DNA from: Thermohalobaculum sp035527255
Lineage (GTDB): Bacteria > Pseudomonadota > Alphaproteobacteria > Rhodobacterales > Rhodobacteraceae
Length of the DNA stretch: 24,391 nt
Assembly (NCBI GenBank): GCA_035527255.1
Contig: DATLAW010000179.1
Span: 1 to 24,391, forward strand
Direction of reading: 5' to 3'
This document shows positions 1 to 6,876 of the stretch, one piece after another. The translations under genes were made by a program, and so were the position numbers. The notes beneath the pieces were generated by a model. That model did no database searches, was not told the origin of the DNA, and was given only the letters and a program-made list of their open reading frames with translations. Each line of letters begins with the position of its first letter. Position 1 is the stretch's first letter.

Positions 1-46
1 TTGCAGTGATGAAAGCCTCGAAGAACGTCCATTCGTCGTCCGGCAT
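1..46 (-). CDS. Transposase, IS5 family, N-terminal fragment (partial at window edge)
   Basis: The minus strand from 46 encodes MPDDEWTFFEAFITA and continues past position 1. This matches the usual N-terminus of one group of IS5-family DDE transposases, where an M-P-x-D-x-W-x-F-F-x-P/A-F segment precedes the DNA-binding region. The frame is open upstream to a TGA near 93, so a TTG start slightly upstream is also possible. Only 15 residues are visible and no catalytic residue is included, so the family call rests on that motif and on the apparent disruption of the neighbouring gene. Confidence 0.5.
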   Translation of the reverse strand, partial: MPDDEWTFFEAFITA

Positions 47-59
47 CAAGTTCCGCGCC

Positions 60-88
60 AAGATAACCTCCAGAGCCAAAGTTATCTT
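60..88. repeat. 8-bp inverted repeat inside the IS end
   Basis: AAGATAAC (60-67) and GTTATCTT (81-88) are perfect inverted copies around a 13-base loop. They lie between the presumed IS tip and the transposase start. In this position such a dyad could bind transposase or form an mRNA hairpin that limits read-through translation of the transposase. The structure is visible; its role is inference. Confidence 0.45.
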
Positions 89-123
89 GAATCAGATACT
101 CACCCTCTTGGGAATCCCATTTG

Positions 124-1212
124 TCAACACCGCCTAATCCCAGTCCGGTACTTCAGGAATGCCGCCGCCTGGTTCGCTGCCAGCGGTAGGCCACCCAGCG
201 CCTTGGCCAGCGCCTCCGCCCCCGCCCGGTCGGCCCGGCCGGTGATCCCCAGCAGATACTCAGCGGTGGTGGTGGTGTCCCACTCGTCCAGGCGGGTCAC
301 CTCGGCCAGCCCGGTAAAGTCGGTCGCGCGAGAGGTGATCAGCACTCGCGCCGAGCCTGCGGGCAGCCACTCGCGCACCGCATCGGCATCGGGCGCATTG
401 TCGAAGATCACCAGCCAGGGTGGGTTCGCTGTTTGCAGGAAGTCGCGCGCCTCGCGGGCCATCTCGGGCAGGTTCTGTCGCTCGGGTTTTCCGATCTTGC
501 GGGCCAGTTCTGCCAGCCCGTCGATAATGCCGGCAGCGGACTCCGCCGCCACCCACCAGACCCCGCCATAGCGCTCCTTGGTGCCAAACCGATGCGCATA
601 TTCGGCGGCCAGCGTAGTCTTGCCGATGCCGCACAGCCCGGCGATGGCCTGGGTGACGGCCGCGTTGTGGCCTTGAGAAAGTATCTTATGTATCTTTCCC
701 AAAGCCTCAAAATGCCCGGAGAATTCGGTGTTGCGCCCACGCGGCACATGAAACACCTCCGGCACGGCCTCCGCCGTGCGCAGTACATCGTTCTGCTCGA
801 TTTGGTCGCTCTGGGTGAGCGTTGCAACCAGCGCAGCCGCCGCCGCGTTGGGCACCATGCCGGAGACCAAAATTCGTCTCAGTGGCGCGAACAAAGGCTC
901 GTACTTGCAAGGCGCGATCTCGACTGGGATCAGCCGAGCCAGGCTGCCATCCGGGTCACCCCACAGCGCCGCCATCCGCTCCATCAGCGAAAACACTGCG
1001 GTATCTTTGAAGTAGTCCGTCGAACACAACGCCAGCACCTGGCGGCTGCCCGCCAGCGCCCGGTTCATCCAGATCGGGATATTGGCCCCCGGTGGGCAAT
1101 CGGTGCCAGCAAAATGGGTCGAGTATCCGGCGTTACGCAACGCAGTATTGATCGCCTCGGCATGGGCCATATCGGCGGAACTATGACTGATAAAGTAATC
1201 GCGAAAATCCAT
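124..1212 (-). CDS. TIR-NB-ARC (STAND) protein, 3' end apparently truncated by an IS
   Basis: The 362-residue product has an N-terminal TIR domain (about 4-115: DYFISHSSAD start, FAGTDCPPG loop, and S75 and E78 in the helix where TIR NADases carry the catalytic Glu). A P-loop NTPase of the NB-ARC/STAND type follows: Walker A GLCGIGKTT (192-200), Walker B WLVIFDN (266-272), LITSR (291-295) and GLPLA (341-345). Family members normally continue with a winged helix and TPR or other sensor repeats. Here the frame stops right after the GLPLA segment. The last three residues (RRC) and the TGA seem to come from the inserted IS, because family-like sequence ends at I359 beside a CTAA target. The start at 1212 has an AGGGAG ribosome site. 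Known relatives act in anti-phage or cell-suicide signalling through NAD+ cleavage. Without its sensor this copy is probably inactive or deregulated. The domain call is firm; the truncation is a strong inference. Confidence 0.85.
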   Translation of the reverse strand: MDFRDYFISHSSADMAHAEAINTALRNAGYSTHFAGTDCPPGANIPIWMNRALAGSRQVLALCSTDYFKDTAVFSLMERMAALWGDPDGSLARLIPVEIAPCKYEPLFAPLRRILVSGMVPNAAAAALVATLTQSDQIEQNDVLRTAEAVPEVFHVPRGRNTEFSGHFEALGKIHKILSQGHNAAVTQAIAGLCGIGKTTLAAEYAHRFGTKERYGGVWWVAAESAAGIIDGLAELARKIGKPERQNLPEMAREARDFLQTANPPWLVIFDNAPDADAVREWLPAGSARVLITSRATDFTGLAEVTRLDEWDTTTTAEYLLGITGRADRAGAEALAKALGGLPLAANQAAAFLKYRTGIRRC

Positions 1213-1318
1213 CGGCCCGCTCCCTTGCGCCGAGACTACCTCGCCCGCCGCGACCGATCAAGCACCCCCCTGCGCGGCCTATATTTTAAAAATCATTTAA
1301 GCCCAATTACTTAACCCC

Positions 1319-1336
1319 CTTATCAACCTTGATAAG
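1319..1336. promoter_or_regulatory. Perfect 8-2-8 palindrome upstream of the TIR-NB-ARC gene (candidate operator)
   Basis: CTTATCAA-CC-TTGATAAG is a perfect dyad, centred about 115 bases upstream of the TIR gene start and 28 bases past the trmJ stop. The surrounding 1280-1350 is clearly more AT-rich than the rest of the window, as expected for a promoter region. The 2-base spacer is too short for a good RNA hairpin and no U-run follows, so a protein-binding site is more likely than a terminator. The regulator is unknown. Confidence 0.4.
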
Positions 1337-1363
1337 CCTATAATCTACGAACTATTCCACGGC

Positions 1364-2137
1364 TCACCCGCGTTTCCTCGGCCCCTCGGCCAGCGCCCGA
1401 ATCACACCGCGCATCGTCCGCACATCGCTCTCGGTCAGCGGCGTGCGATGGAACAGATTGCGCAGGTTTGCCACCATCGATGCCTTGGCCTCGGCAGGCC
1501 AGAAGAAATTCGCCGTCTCCAACTCCGCCTGCAAATGATCCAGCATCCGCTCGACATCGCCGGCCAGCGCCAGGTCCGACTTAGGGCTGACCAGCACCTC
1601 CGGCGGCGTCTCGTCAATCTGGCGGCGCCATTCGTAGCTCATCAACAACACGCATTGCGCCAGGTTCAGCGAGGCAAAGGCCGGGTTCACCGGCACCGTG
1701 ACCACCGTATCGGCCTGCACCACATCGTCGCGCTCCAGCCCGGTCCGCTCGCGGCCATACAGGATACCGACCCGCTTGCCCTCGCCGATCAGCGCCCGGG
1801 CATGAGCCATCGCGCGCTCCGGCGTCATCACGTTCTTGGCCAGCTCACGCGGGCGGGCGGTCGTGGCAAAGACCATATGCAGGTCGGCCACCGCCTCGGC
1901 AGTCGAGGTGAATATCCGCGCCTCGTCCAGCAGCCCGCCAGCCCCGCTCGCCATCGCCACCGCAGCCGGATTGGGCCAGCCGTCGCGCGGGTTCACGATC
2001 CGCATGCCCCGCAGCCCAAAATTCCACATCGCCCGGGCGGCAGCACCGATGTTCTCGCCCATCTGCGGCTCGACCAGGATCGAGACCGGGCCATCAGGCG
2101 ACCAGTCGGGAGCTTTGCTAAAATCGGTACCGGACAT
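1364..2137 (-). CDS. trmJ: tRNA (cytidine/uridine-2'-O-)-methyltransferase TrmJ
   Basis: This 257-residue protein is a SPOUT-class RNA methyltransferase of the TrmH/TrmJ group, which uses S-adenosylmethionine to methylate the 2'-hydroxyl of residue 32 in tRNA. The three SPOUT motifs are visible: EPQMGENIGAAARAM (23-37), GILYGRERTGLE (124-135) and the knot segment VPVNPAFASLNLAQ (148-161). The C-terminal helical extension is typical of TrmJ rather than TrmH. The start at 2137 follows GAGGAGG with 7-base spacing. An in-frame ATG 48 bases upstream lacks such a site and gives a non-conserved extension. The gene is divergent from the GFA gene and upstream of the TIR gene on the same strand. TrmH-like paralogues are the main alternative. 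Confidence 0.9.
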   Translation of the reverse strand: MSGTDFSKAPDWSPDGPVSILVEPQMGENIGAAARAMWNFGLRGMRIVNPRDGWPNPAAVAMASGAGGLLDEARIFTSTAEAVADLHMVFATTARPRELAKNVMTPERAMAHARALIGEGKRVGILYGRERTGLERDDVVQADTVVTVPVNPAFASLNLAQCVLLMSYEWRRQIDETPPEVLVSPKSDLALAGDVERMLDHLQAELETANFFWPAEAKASMVANLRNLFHRTPLTESDVRTMRGVIRALAEGPRKRG

Positions 2138-2286
2138 CGTTGCCTCCTCGCCGGGCCGTTTATTAGCGGGCGGCGGAGTGCGCAAGGTTTTTGCCTGGCG
2201 CGCCCCGCTCGCGGTATCGTAATTGCGAATCGGCGATCCTGAACTTAGCTTTCGGGTAGTGATATTTTGCCAATGAGGAGATCTCG

Positions 2287-2712
2287 ATGACCAGCAATTC
2301 AGTTTTAGTTGGTGGCTGCAACTGCGGCGCCGTGCGTTATTCGCTCACCTCGCAGGCTTTGTTTTCCGGCCACTGCGCCTGCGACAACTGCCGCAAGTCA
2401 AGCGGTGCTGAGCACGCAACGATTTTCGCGGTGCCGGCGGAGGCTGTCAGCGTCACTGGCAAGACTAGCCAGTATTCCTATACCGCCGACAGCGGCGCCA
2501 CGGTAACCCGGCACTTCTGCCCGACCTGCGGAAGCATCGCCTGGAACCAGCCCGGCAGCATGCCGCATATGCGCGCGTTCCCGATCGGCACGCTCGACGA
2601 CATCTCGCAGGTCCAACCCAGCGTCTTCGTCTATCATGCCAAGCGGGCGCCTTGGGACAATGCGGGCGCGGCGTTGCAGACCTTCGAAGCAATGCCGCCA
2701 CCAGCACCATAA
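2287..2712 (+). CDS. GFA/CENP-V family zinc-binding protein
   Basis: This 141-residue protein has the cysteine set of the GFA (glutathione-dependent formaldehyde-activating enzyme) fold: CNC (C11, C13), CACDNC (C30, C32, C35) and CPTC (C78, C81), which bind two zinc ions in characterised relatives. The family is named for glutathione-dependent formaldehyde handling, but most members have no proven reaction, so substrate and role are open here. The start is preceded by TGAGGAGATCTCG, a good ribosome site. The stop at 2710-2712 sits one base before the start of the TfoX-like gene, which suggests translational coupling. Fold assignment is firm; function is not. Confidence 0.88.
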   Translation: MTSNSVLVGGCNCGAVRYSLTSQALFSGHCACDNCRKSSGAEHATIFAVPAEAVSVTGKTSQYSYTADSGATVTRHFCPTCGSIAWNQPGSMPHMRAFPIGTLDDISQVQPSVFVYHAKRAPWDNAGAALQTFEAMPPPAP

Positions 2713-2713
2713 G

Positions 2714-2998
2714 ATGGCCTATGATGAGGGTCACGCCGAAATCCTTCGGGATGCGCTGAGAGATGTTCCCGGAATCACCGAGAAACGCATGTTCGGTCGG
2801 GTTTGCCTCCTGCTGAACGGCAACATGCTGTGCGGGGTCCACAAGGACGGCGCCATGTTCCGGGTCGGAAAGCAGCGTGAAGCCGCCGCCCTCGCGATCC
2901 CAGGTGCGCGCGAGATGACCTTCACCGGCCGGCGCATGGGCGGCATGATCGACGTCTCGGACGATGCCATGGGCGACGCCGACGCGGTCGCCCGCTAG
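2714..2998 (+). CDS. TfoX N-terminal domain protein, probably shortened by an amber codon
   Basis: The 94-residue product begins MAYDEGHAEILRDAL and carries the TfoX_N fold signatures ITEKRMFGRVCLLLNGNMLC (21-40) and MTFTGRRMGGMIDV (68-81). Such small stand-alone domains are common in alphaproteobacteria and have no established role; the TfoX name comes from a competence regulator and should not be read as function. The frame stops at TAG (2996-2998), where relatives usually have a Trp. Behind that codon the same frame encodes LTLAREFVGPMPSK and stops at 3041-3043, a family-like C-terminal helix. The full-length form would be 109 residues. No strong ribosome site is visible, and the start follows the GFA stop by one base, so coupled translation is likely. 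Confidence 0.8.
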   Translation: MAYDEGHAEILRDALRDVPGITEKRMFGRVCLLLNGNMLCGVHKDGAMFRVGKQREAAALAIPGAREMTFTGRRMGGMIDVSDDAMGDADAVAR

Positions 2999-3048
2999 CT
3001 AACTCTAGCCCGCGAATTCGTTGGACCAATGCCGTCAAAGTAGCTGCT

Positions 3049-3885
3049 TCAGGCTCGCCGTAACCACAGGCTGGTCTCGAACGCCCCCTCGGGCAACGGC
3101 AGACGGGCAACGCCAGGCCGCGTCGCCGCCGCCATCCGGGTCAACGCATAGTGGCTCGAGAACACCGGCGCATAGCCGCCGCCGAGGATCCACCCGGCCA
3201 GCCCGTTCTGCTCGGTATAGCCGCGCCACTCCCATTCCGGCGGATAGGGGTCGGGCAGCAGGATGTCGTGAATATGCACCAGCACGCCGGGCGCCAGCAC
3301 CGGCAGGATGCGGTTCAGCATCATGTCGACATCGGTTCCGGGCCAAAGAATATGCGAGGAATCGAAAAACGCGATGTCGCCGGGCTCAAGCGCCTCGAAC
3401 AAGGGCAGATCGGGCTCGCCCAGAACCCGCTTGCGCCAGTCGATCTCCAGCCCGTTCAGCGCCGCGCGTGGGGCCGGATCGATGCAGGTGATCCGGGTCC
3501 CGGCCCCGGCATCCAACGCCGCGCGCGCCAGCATCCGCGTCGAATGCCCCGACCCGACCTCGACGATCCGCCGGGGCGCATTCAACCGCACCAGCGCATA
3601 GGCCGCCGCACCGTCGAGGCGCGGGAACCAGCTCTGCCCCCAGCGCGGCTCCGGCGGGGGACCGTCTAAGCTTGCGAGCCGTTCGCCATGCAGATCAATC
3701 TGGTCCAACACCTCGGCGAACCCCGGCTCGGCGGTCCTGAATACCGCCTCGATCGCCGGGTACGGCCCCGGCGGCGTCACCTGCCCGGCATAGCGGTAGG
3801 GCGTGAAAAACCCCTGCGCCCGCGCGCCTAGCAGCGTCGCCAAGCCCATCCGCAACCGTCTCGCCCTGATCCGCCAGCTATCCAT
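3049..3885 (-). CDS. Class I SAM-dependent methyltransferase (Methyltransf_24-like)
   Basis: The 278-residue protein has a Rossmann-type methyltransferase core: motif I RIVEVGSGHST (106-116), an acidic motif II at ITCIDPAP (132-139), the strand IAFFDSSHIL, and LVHIHDIL after the predicted catalytic loop. This order matches the Methyltransf_24 group, often found acting on small molecules or sugars. No substrate can be assigned. The N-terminus is basic (RIRARRLRMG), so M13 is an alternative start; no strong ribosome site decides between them. It is convergent with the TfoX-like gene, whose read-through stop at 3043 would lie only five bases from this stop, and divergent from icd. Confidence 0.78.
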   Translation of the reverse strand: MDSWRIRARRLRMGLATLLGARAQGFFTPYRYAGQVTPPGPYPAIEAVFRTAEPGFAEVLDQIDLHGERLASLDGPPPEPRWGQSWFPRLDGAAAYALVRLNAPRRIVEVGSGHSTRMLARAALDAGAGTRITCIDPAPRAALNGLEIDWRKRVLGEPDLPLFEALEPGDIAFFDSSHILWPGTDVDMMLNRILPVLAPGVLVHIHDILLPDPYPPEWEWRGYTEQNGLAGWILGGGYAPVFSSHYALTRMAAATRPGVARLPLPEGAFETSLWLRRA

Positions 3886-3950
3886 CTTAATTGCCTAGCC
3901 CCCCTTCTTAACTGCCTAGCAATGTCTCTCGATCAATCCAATGCTCCACA

Positions 3951-3979
3951 TTGCTGCCCCGCACCACTCCGGCTATAAG
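3951..3979 (+). promoter_or_regulatory. Candidate sigma70-type promoter for icd
   Basis: TTGCTG (3951-3956) and TATAAG (3974-3979) are separated by exactly 17 bases. The -10 box is 43 bases upstream of the icd start codon. The -10 match is good and the -35 is only partial, so this is a prediction from spacing and sequence. Confidence 0.4.
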
Positions 3980-4021
3980 CCGCCCGAACACCGCATCCAG
4001 CCATCTCCGGGAGACCAGCAT

Positions 4022-5236
4022 ATGTCGAAGATCAAGGTAGCCAACCCCGTCGTCGAGCTCGACGGCGACGAGATGACCCGCATCATCTGGGATTTCATCA
4101 AGAAGAAACTGATCCTGCCCTATCTCGACGTCGACCTGAAATACTACGATCTGGGCATCGAGGAGCGTGACCGCACCAACGACCAGATCACAATCGACGC
4201 CGCCCATGCGATCAAGAAATATGGCGCCGGGGTCAAATGCGCGACCATCACGCCGGACGAGGACCGGGTCGAGGAGTTCGGCCTGAAGCAGATGTGGCGC
4301 AGCCCCAACGGCACGCTGCGCAATATCCTCGGCGGGGTGATCTTCCGCCAGCCGATCATCTGCCAGAACGTGCCGCGCTTGGTGCCGGGCTGGACCAAGC
4401 CCATCGTCGTCGGCCGCCATGCCTTTGGCGACCAGTACCGCGCCACCGATTTCCGCTTCCCGGGCGCTGGCAAACTGACCATTACCTTCACCGGCGATGA
4501 CGGCACGGTGATCGAGCGCGAGGTGTTCCAGTCGCCCGGCTCCGGCGTCGCCATGGCAATGTACAACCTCGACGATTCGATCCGCGACTTCGCCCGCGCC
4601 TCGTTGAACTACGGCCTGTCGCTGGGTTGGCCGGTGTATCTGAGCACCAAGAACACCATCCTCAAGGTCTATGACGGCCGTTTCAAGGACCTGTTCCAGG
4701 AAATCTTCGAGGCCGAATTCGAGGACAAGTTCAAAGCCGCCAAGATCACCTACGAGCACCGCCTGATCGACGACATGGTCGCCTGCGCGATGAAGTGGAA
4801 CGGCGGCTATGTCTGGGCCTGCAAGAACTACGACGGCGACGTGCAGTCGGATACTGTGGCCCAGGGTTTCGGCTCGCTCGGGCTGATGACCTCGGTGCTG
4901 ATGACCCCCGACGGCAACACCGTCGAGGCCGAAGCGGCGCACGGCACCGTGACCCGCCACTATCGCCAGCACCAGGCCGGCAAGGAGACCTCGACCAACT
5001 CGATCGCCTCGATCTACGCTTGGACCGGCGGCCTGAAGCACCGCGGCAAGCTCGACGGCAACGCGGCGCTGACGAAGTTTGCGGAGACGCTTGAGAAGGT
5101 CTGCGTCGATACCGTCGAGGCTGGTTTCATGACCAAGGACCTGGCCCTGCTGGTCGGGCCTAACCAGAAGTGGCTGACCACCATCGGCTTCCTCGACAAG
5201 GTGGACGAGAATCTGGGCAAGGCGCTGAAGGGGTAA
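4022..5236 (+). CDS. icd: NADP-dependent isocitrate dehydrogenase
   Basis: This 404-residue cytoplasmic TCA-cycle enzyme oxidatively decarboxylates isocitrate to 2-oxoglutarate with NADP+. The sequence is of the eukaryote-like (type II) homodimeric class typical of alphaproteobacteria: start MSKIKVANPVVELDGDEMTR, substrate loop SPNGTLRNILGG, LIDDMVACAMKWNGGYVWAC near the metal site, and AAHGTVTRHYRQHQ with GKETSTNSIASIYAW in the cofactor region. The length is the family norm. The start at 4022 is chosen because it gives the conserved N-terminus and follows GGGAGA; a longer frame from 3941 has no homologous extension. A GC-rich hairpin begins seven bases past the stop. The gene stands alone. 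Confidence 0.97.
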   Translation: MSKIKVANPVVELDGDEMTRIIWDFIKKKLILPYLDVDLKYYDLGIEERDRTNDQITIDAAHAIKKYGAGVKCATITPDEDRVEEFGLKQMWRSPNGTLRNILGGVIFRQPIICQNVPRLVPGWTKPIVVGRHAFGDQYRATDFRFPGAGKLTITFTGDDGTVIEREVFQSPGSGVAMAMYNLDDSIRDFARASLNYGLSLGWPVYLSTKNTILKVYDGRFKDLFQEIFEAEFEDKFKAAKITYEHRLIDDMVACAMKWNGGYVWACKNYDGDVQSDTVAQGFGSLGLMTSVLMTPDGNTVEAEAAHGTVTRHYRQHQAGKETSTNSIASIYAWTGGLKHRGKLDGNAALTKFAETLEKVCVDTVEAGFMTKDLALLVGPNQKWLTTIGFLDKVDENLGKALKG

Positions 5237-5242
5237 GGGGCT

Positions 5243-5270
5243 GCGGGGTGCGTGTGTGCACGCGCCCCGC
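5243..5270 (+). terminator. GC-rich hairpin after icd (candidate terminator)
   Basis: GCGGGGTGCGTG (5243-5254) pairs with CACGCGCCCCGC (5259-5270) through 12 base pairs, one of them U-G, with a TGTG loop, directly behind the icd stop. No U-tract follows, so termination may be weak or need Rho, or the stem may protect the mRNA 3' end. Confidence 0.5.
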
Positions 5271-5687
5271 GATAGTGCTCAAGGTTGAGCAGGTAGTTAA
5301 GTATTTGATATCGCGTGATTTAAAGGTTAACGGGTGTGTGCACAAGCATGCACAGTAGAGGTTCGCTCGAGAAGCGTTCCCGTTAGAAGAGGCCTAGCAA
5401 AGATCGATCGTAATTTTCGATCTGCCTTTCGAGGGTCAGTCAGTATCCCACCCCCCGACATGGCGGCGCCAATGGCCCATGCCGGAAACCGATCGGCAGA
5501 AGGCGCCGACCCGAGCATGTCAGCAATCCTGCACATATCGGACCTGAATCGCAAACGGAGGATAGTCTCAGTTTGACCCGCTACGGAATTTGCAAAGATA
5601 GCTTCAGCGAATCTCGTGTCATTTCCACGTCCACTGGCTAACGATTCATCGCTAGTGCCCCTACGGGGCGCAGGTTCCTCCGCAGGC
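5271..5687. other. Gene-poor stretch between icd and the RidA-family gene
   Basis: No reading frame here has a ribosome site, family motif or convincing composition. It holds a perfect dyad GCTCAA-GG-TTGAGC (5277-5290), an AT-rich segment at 5294-5330, and a second inverted repeat TGTGCA/TGCACA (5337-5342 and 5349-5354). A 131-codon minus frame (5327-5722) overlaps the ridA end and looks like chance or degraded sequence. The region might carry regulatory sites, an RNA or decayed sequence; none can be shown from this window. Confidence 0.4.
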
Positions 5688-6065
5688 TCACTCCGACAAG
5701 GCGGTTGTCGCGACGACCTCAATCATTGTTCCGGGCGTCGGCAGCTCCGAGACCGCAAGACAGGCCCGTACTGGATATGGCGTTTCAAAGAAACGTTTGT
5801 AAACCTCGTCGACGACCGTTTTGTGTTTGAGGGAGGTCAGATAGATTTGAACGAGCACAACGTTGTCGAGACTGCCCCCCGCCGCCTGCACGGTCAGCTT
5901 GAGGTCAGTCAGTGTCACTTCGGTCTGCCGCTGTGCATCACCATCCTCGATGGATCCGTCCGGGCGAATTGGCACATGCACCGAGTATAGCGTGCCACCC
6001 GCAGCAACCGCCCATTCGTGCGGCGCCGCCGGTTTGGTTAACCCCGTTTTGATAATGCGCTGCAT
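5688..6065 (-). CDS. RidA/YjgF/YER057c/UK114 family protein
   Basis: The 125-residue product belongs to the RidA superfamily of small trimeric proteins. The best-known members hydrolyse reactive 2-aminoacrylate-type enamines or imines to keto acids and ammonia. The key Arg is present in PYPVRACLAV (R100), as is the later acidic residue in MIEVVATTAL (E116), equivalent to the active-site Arg and Glu of characterised RidA; this supports deaminase chemistry. The N-terminus differs from canonical RidA (TGLTKPAAPHEWAV), so it may belong to a Rid subgroup with another substrate. The start at 6065 follows GAGGAGA with 7-base spacing; a Met seven codons upstream overlaps that site and is less likely. 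Neighbours give no pathway context. Confidence 0.85.
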   Translation of the reverse strand: MQRIIKTGLTKPAAPHEWAVAAGGTLYSVHVPIRPDGSIEDGDAQRQTEVTLTDLKLTVQAAGGSLDNVVLVQIYLTSLKHKTVVDEVYKRFFETPYPVRACLAVSELPTPGTMIEVVATTALSE

Positions 6066-6149
6066 CGGGTGGTCTCCTCGTTTCACAGCCCCGCTCCGCG
6101 ACTCCGGTGAACCGGGACGAGTAGGCCTCGAGCAAGGCCAATCCCGGTG

Positions 6150-6638
6150 TCACACGCGCCGGTTATCCGGAGATTTAATCTCAGACGCTACCGAGCTTTC
6201 AAGGAATTCGCGGAAGTCCTTGCTGAACCCGAGCCTTTTCTCCTTCCACCAGATCTGCATTCCGGGGCGGTGATAGAACCAGAGGATATTCTCCCGATGA
6301 CCGTCCCAGAAACCTGCGCTCACGAGCCCCGCGCGGTATTGGAAGTACAGGTTCTCGAAAGTTCGGAATTGACTGGTACCAATGAGGGCGAAGCGAAAAT
6401 ATTCCTCCTCATCAAGCTCGTCCGGGTTGGATAGCCCGAGCCGGTACACGCGGCTCAGTTCAATGCTGGACGCAATGGTCGCTGCGGTCTCCGATAGCGC
6501 AATAGTAGTCATGTAATGGGTTTGGGAATGCGTGGCGGTGGTGTTCCTGCGGATCTGGACCGCCAAGTAGACGACGGAAAGCACGACCGCGCCCGCAGCG
6601 AGTATTTCCGAAATGGCCGTTGCCACCTGAAAACTCAT
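6150..6638 (-). CDS. Conserved hypothetical protein with one N-terminal membrane helix
   Basis: The 162-residue product starts with a hydrophobic helix (about 9-28), then a basic RRNT segment and a soluble, mostly helical domain. It resembles a widespread but uncharacterised bacterial family with the same plan: a short membrane anchor, a VQIRxNT motif, a FRTFENLYFQYRAGL segment (91-105) and a C-terminal W-W-x-x-x-R-x-G-F pattern (130-138). No catalytic motif is apparent. The start has a strong GGGGGAGAG ribosome site. The ridA-like gene lies 84 bases downstream on the same strand with its own ribosome site, so cotranscription is possible but unproven. I do not assign a function. Confidence 0.7.
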   Translation of the reverse strand: MSFQVATAISEILAAGAVVLSVVYLAVQIRRNTTATHSQTHYMTTIALSETAATIASSIELSRVYRLGLSNPDELDEEEYFRFALIGTSQFRTFENLYFQYRAGLVSAGFWDGHRENILWFYHRPGMQIWWKEKRLGFSKDFREFLESSVASEIKSPDNRRV

Positions 6639-6876
6639 CCAACTCTCCCCCTACCAGAAACGAACAGGCTGGCTGTCACGGTACTACCTGCCTTCGACCG
6701 GGGCAAATCTTCACGCTCTTTTTGCGCGGTTTAGGCCAACCTATGCCTATGCAGCCGAAGAGATGAACGACGGTTCTTAGCACAAATGAGACACCCCTTC
6801 GCCTGCACTGATCGTCGATTCCGCCTTTGATTGCTGCCATCCAGCCGGTTCATGCTCGCCAACCCGCCTACCCCCC

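Larger units (their letters stand above)
1..133 (-). mobile_element. Terminal part of an IS5-type insertion sequence (partial, runs off the left edge)
   Basis: Three things point to an IS end here. A transposase-like reading frame begins at 46 and reads out of the window. The TIR-NB-ARC gene loses family-like sequence at about 134-137. The junction contains CTAA, which fits the YTAR target preference known for parts of the IS5 family. Next to the junction the minus strand reads GGCGGTGTTGACAAATGG, a candidate terminal repeat that also holds a TTGACA promoter-like hexamer. The other IS end is outside the window, so the terminal inverted repeat cannot be confirmed and the exact boundary (133 to 137) is an inference. 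Confidence 0.5.

Noticed and set aside
3941..4021. Upstream extension of icd
   Set aside because: The extension has no conserved residues and contains the likely promoter; MSKIKVANPVVELDG at 4022 is the usual enzyme start.
3908..5041. A long open frame on the minus strand opposite icd
   Set aside because: It is an antisense shadow: icd has full-length family motifs on the plus strand, and the antisense product is His/Asp/Val-biased with no recognisable domain.
5327..5722. A 131-codon minus-strand frame between icd and ridA
   Set aside because: No ribosome site or motif, and it overlaps the ridA C-terminus in another frame. I keep the region as unassigned rather than calling a gene.
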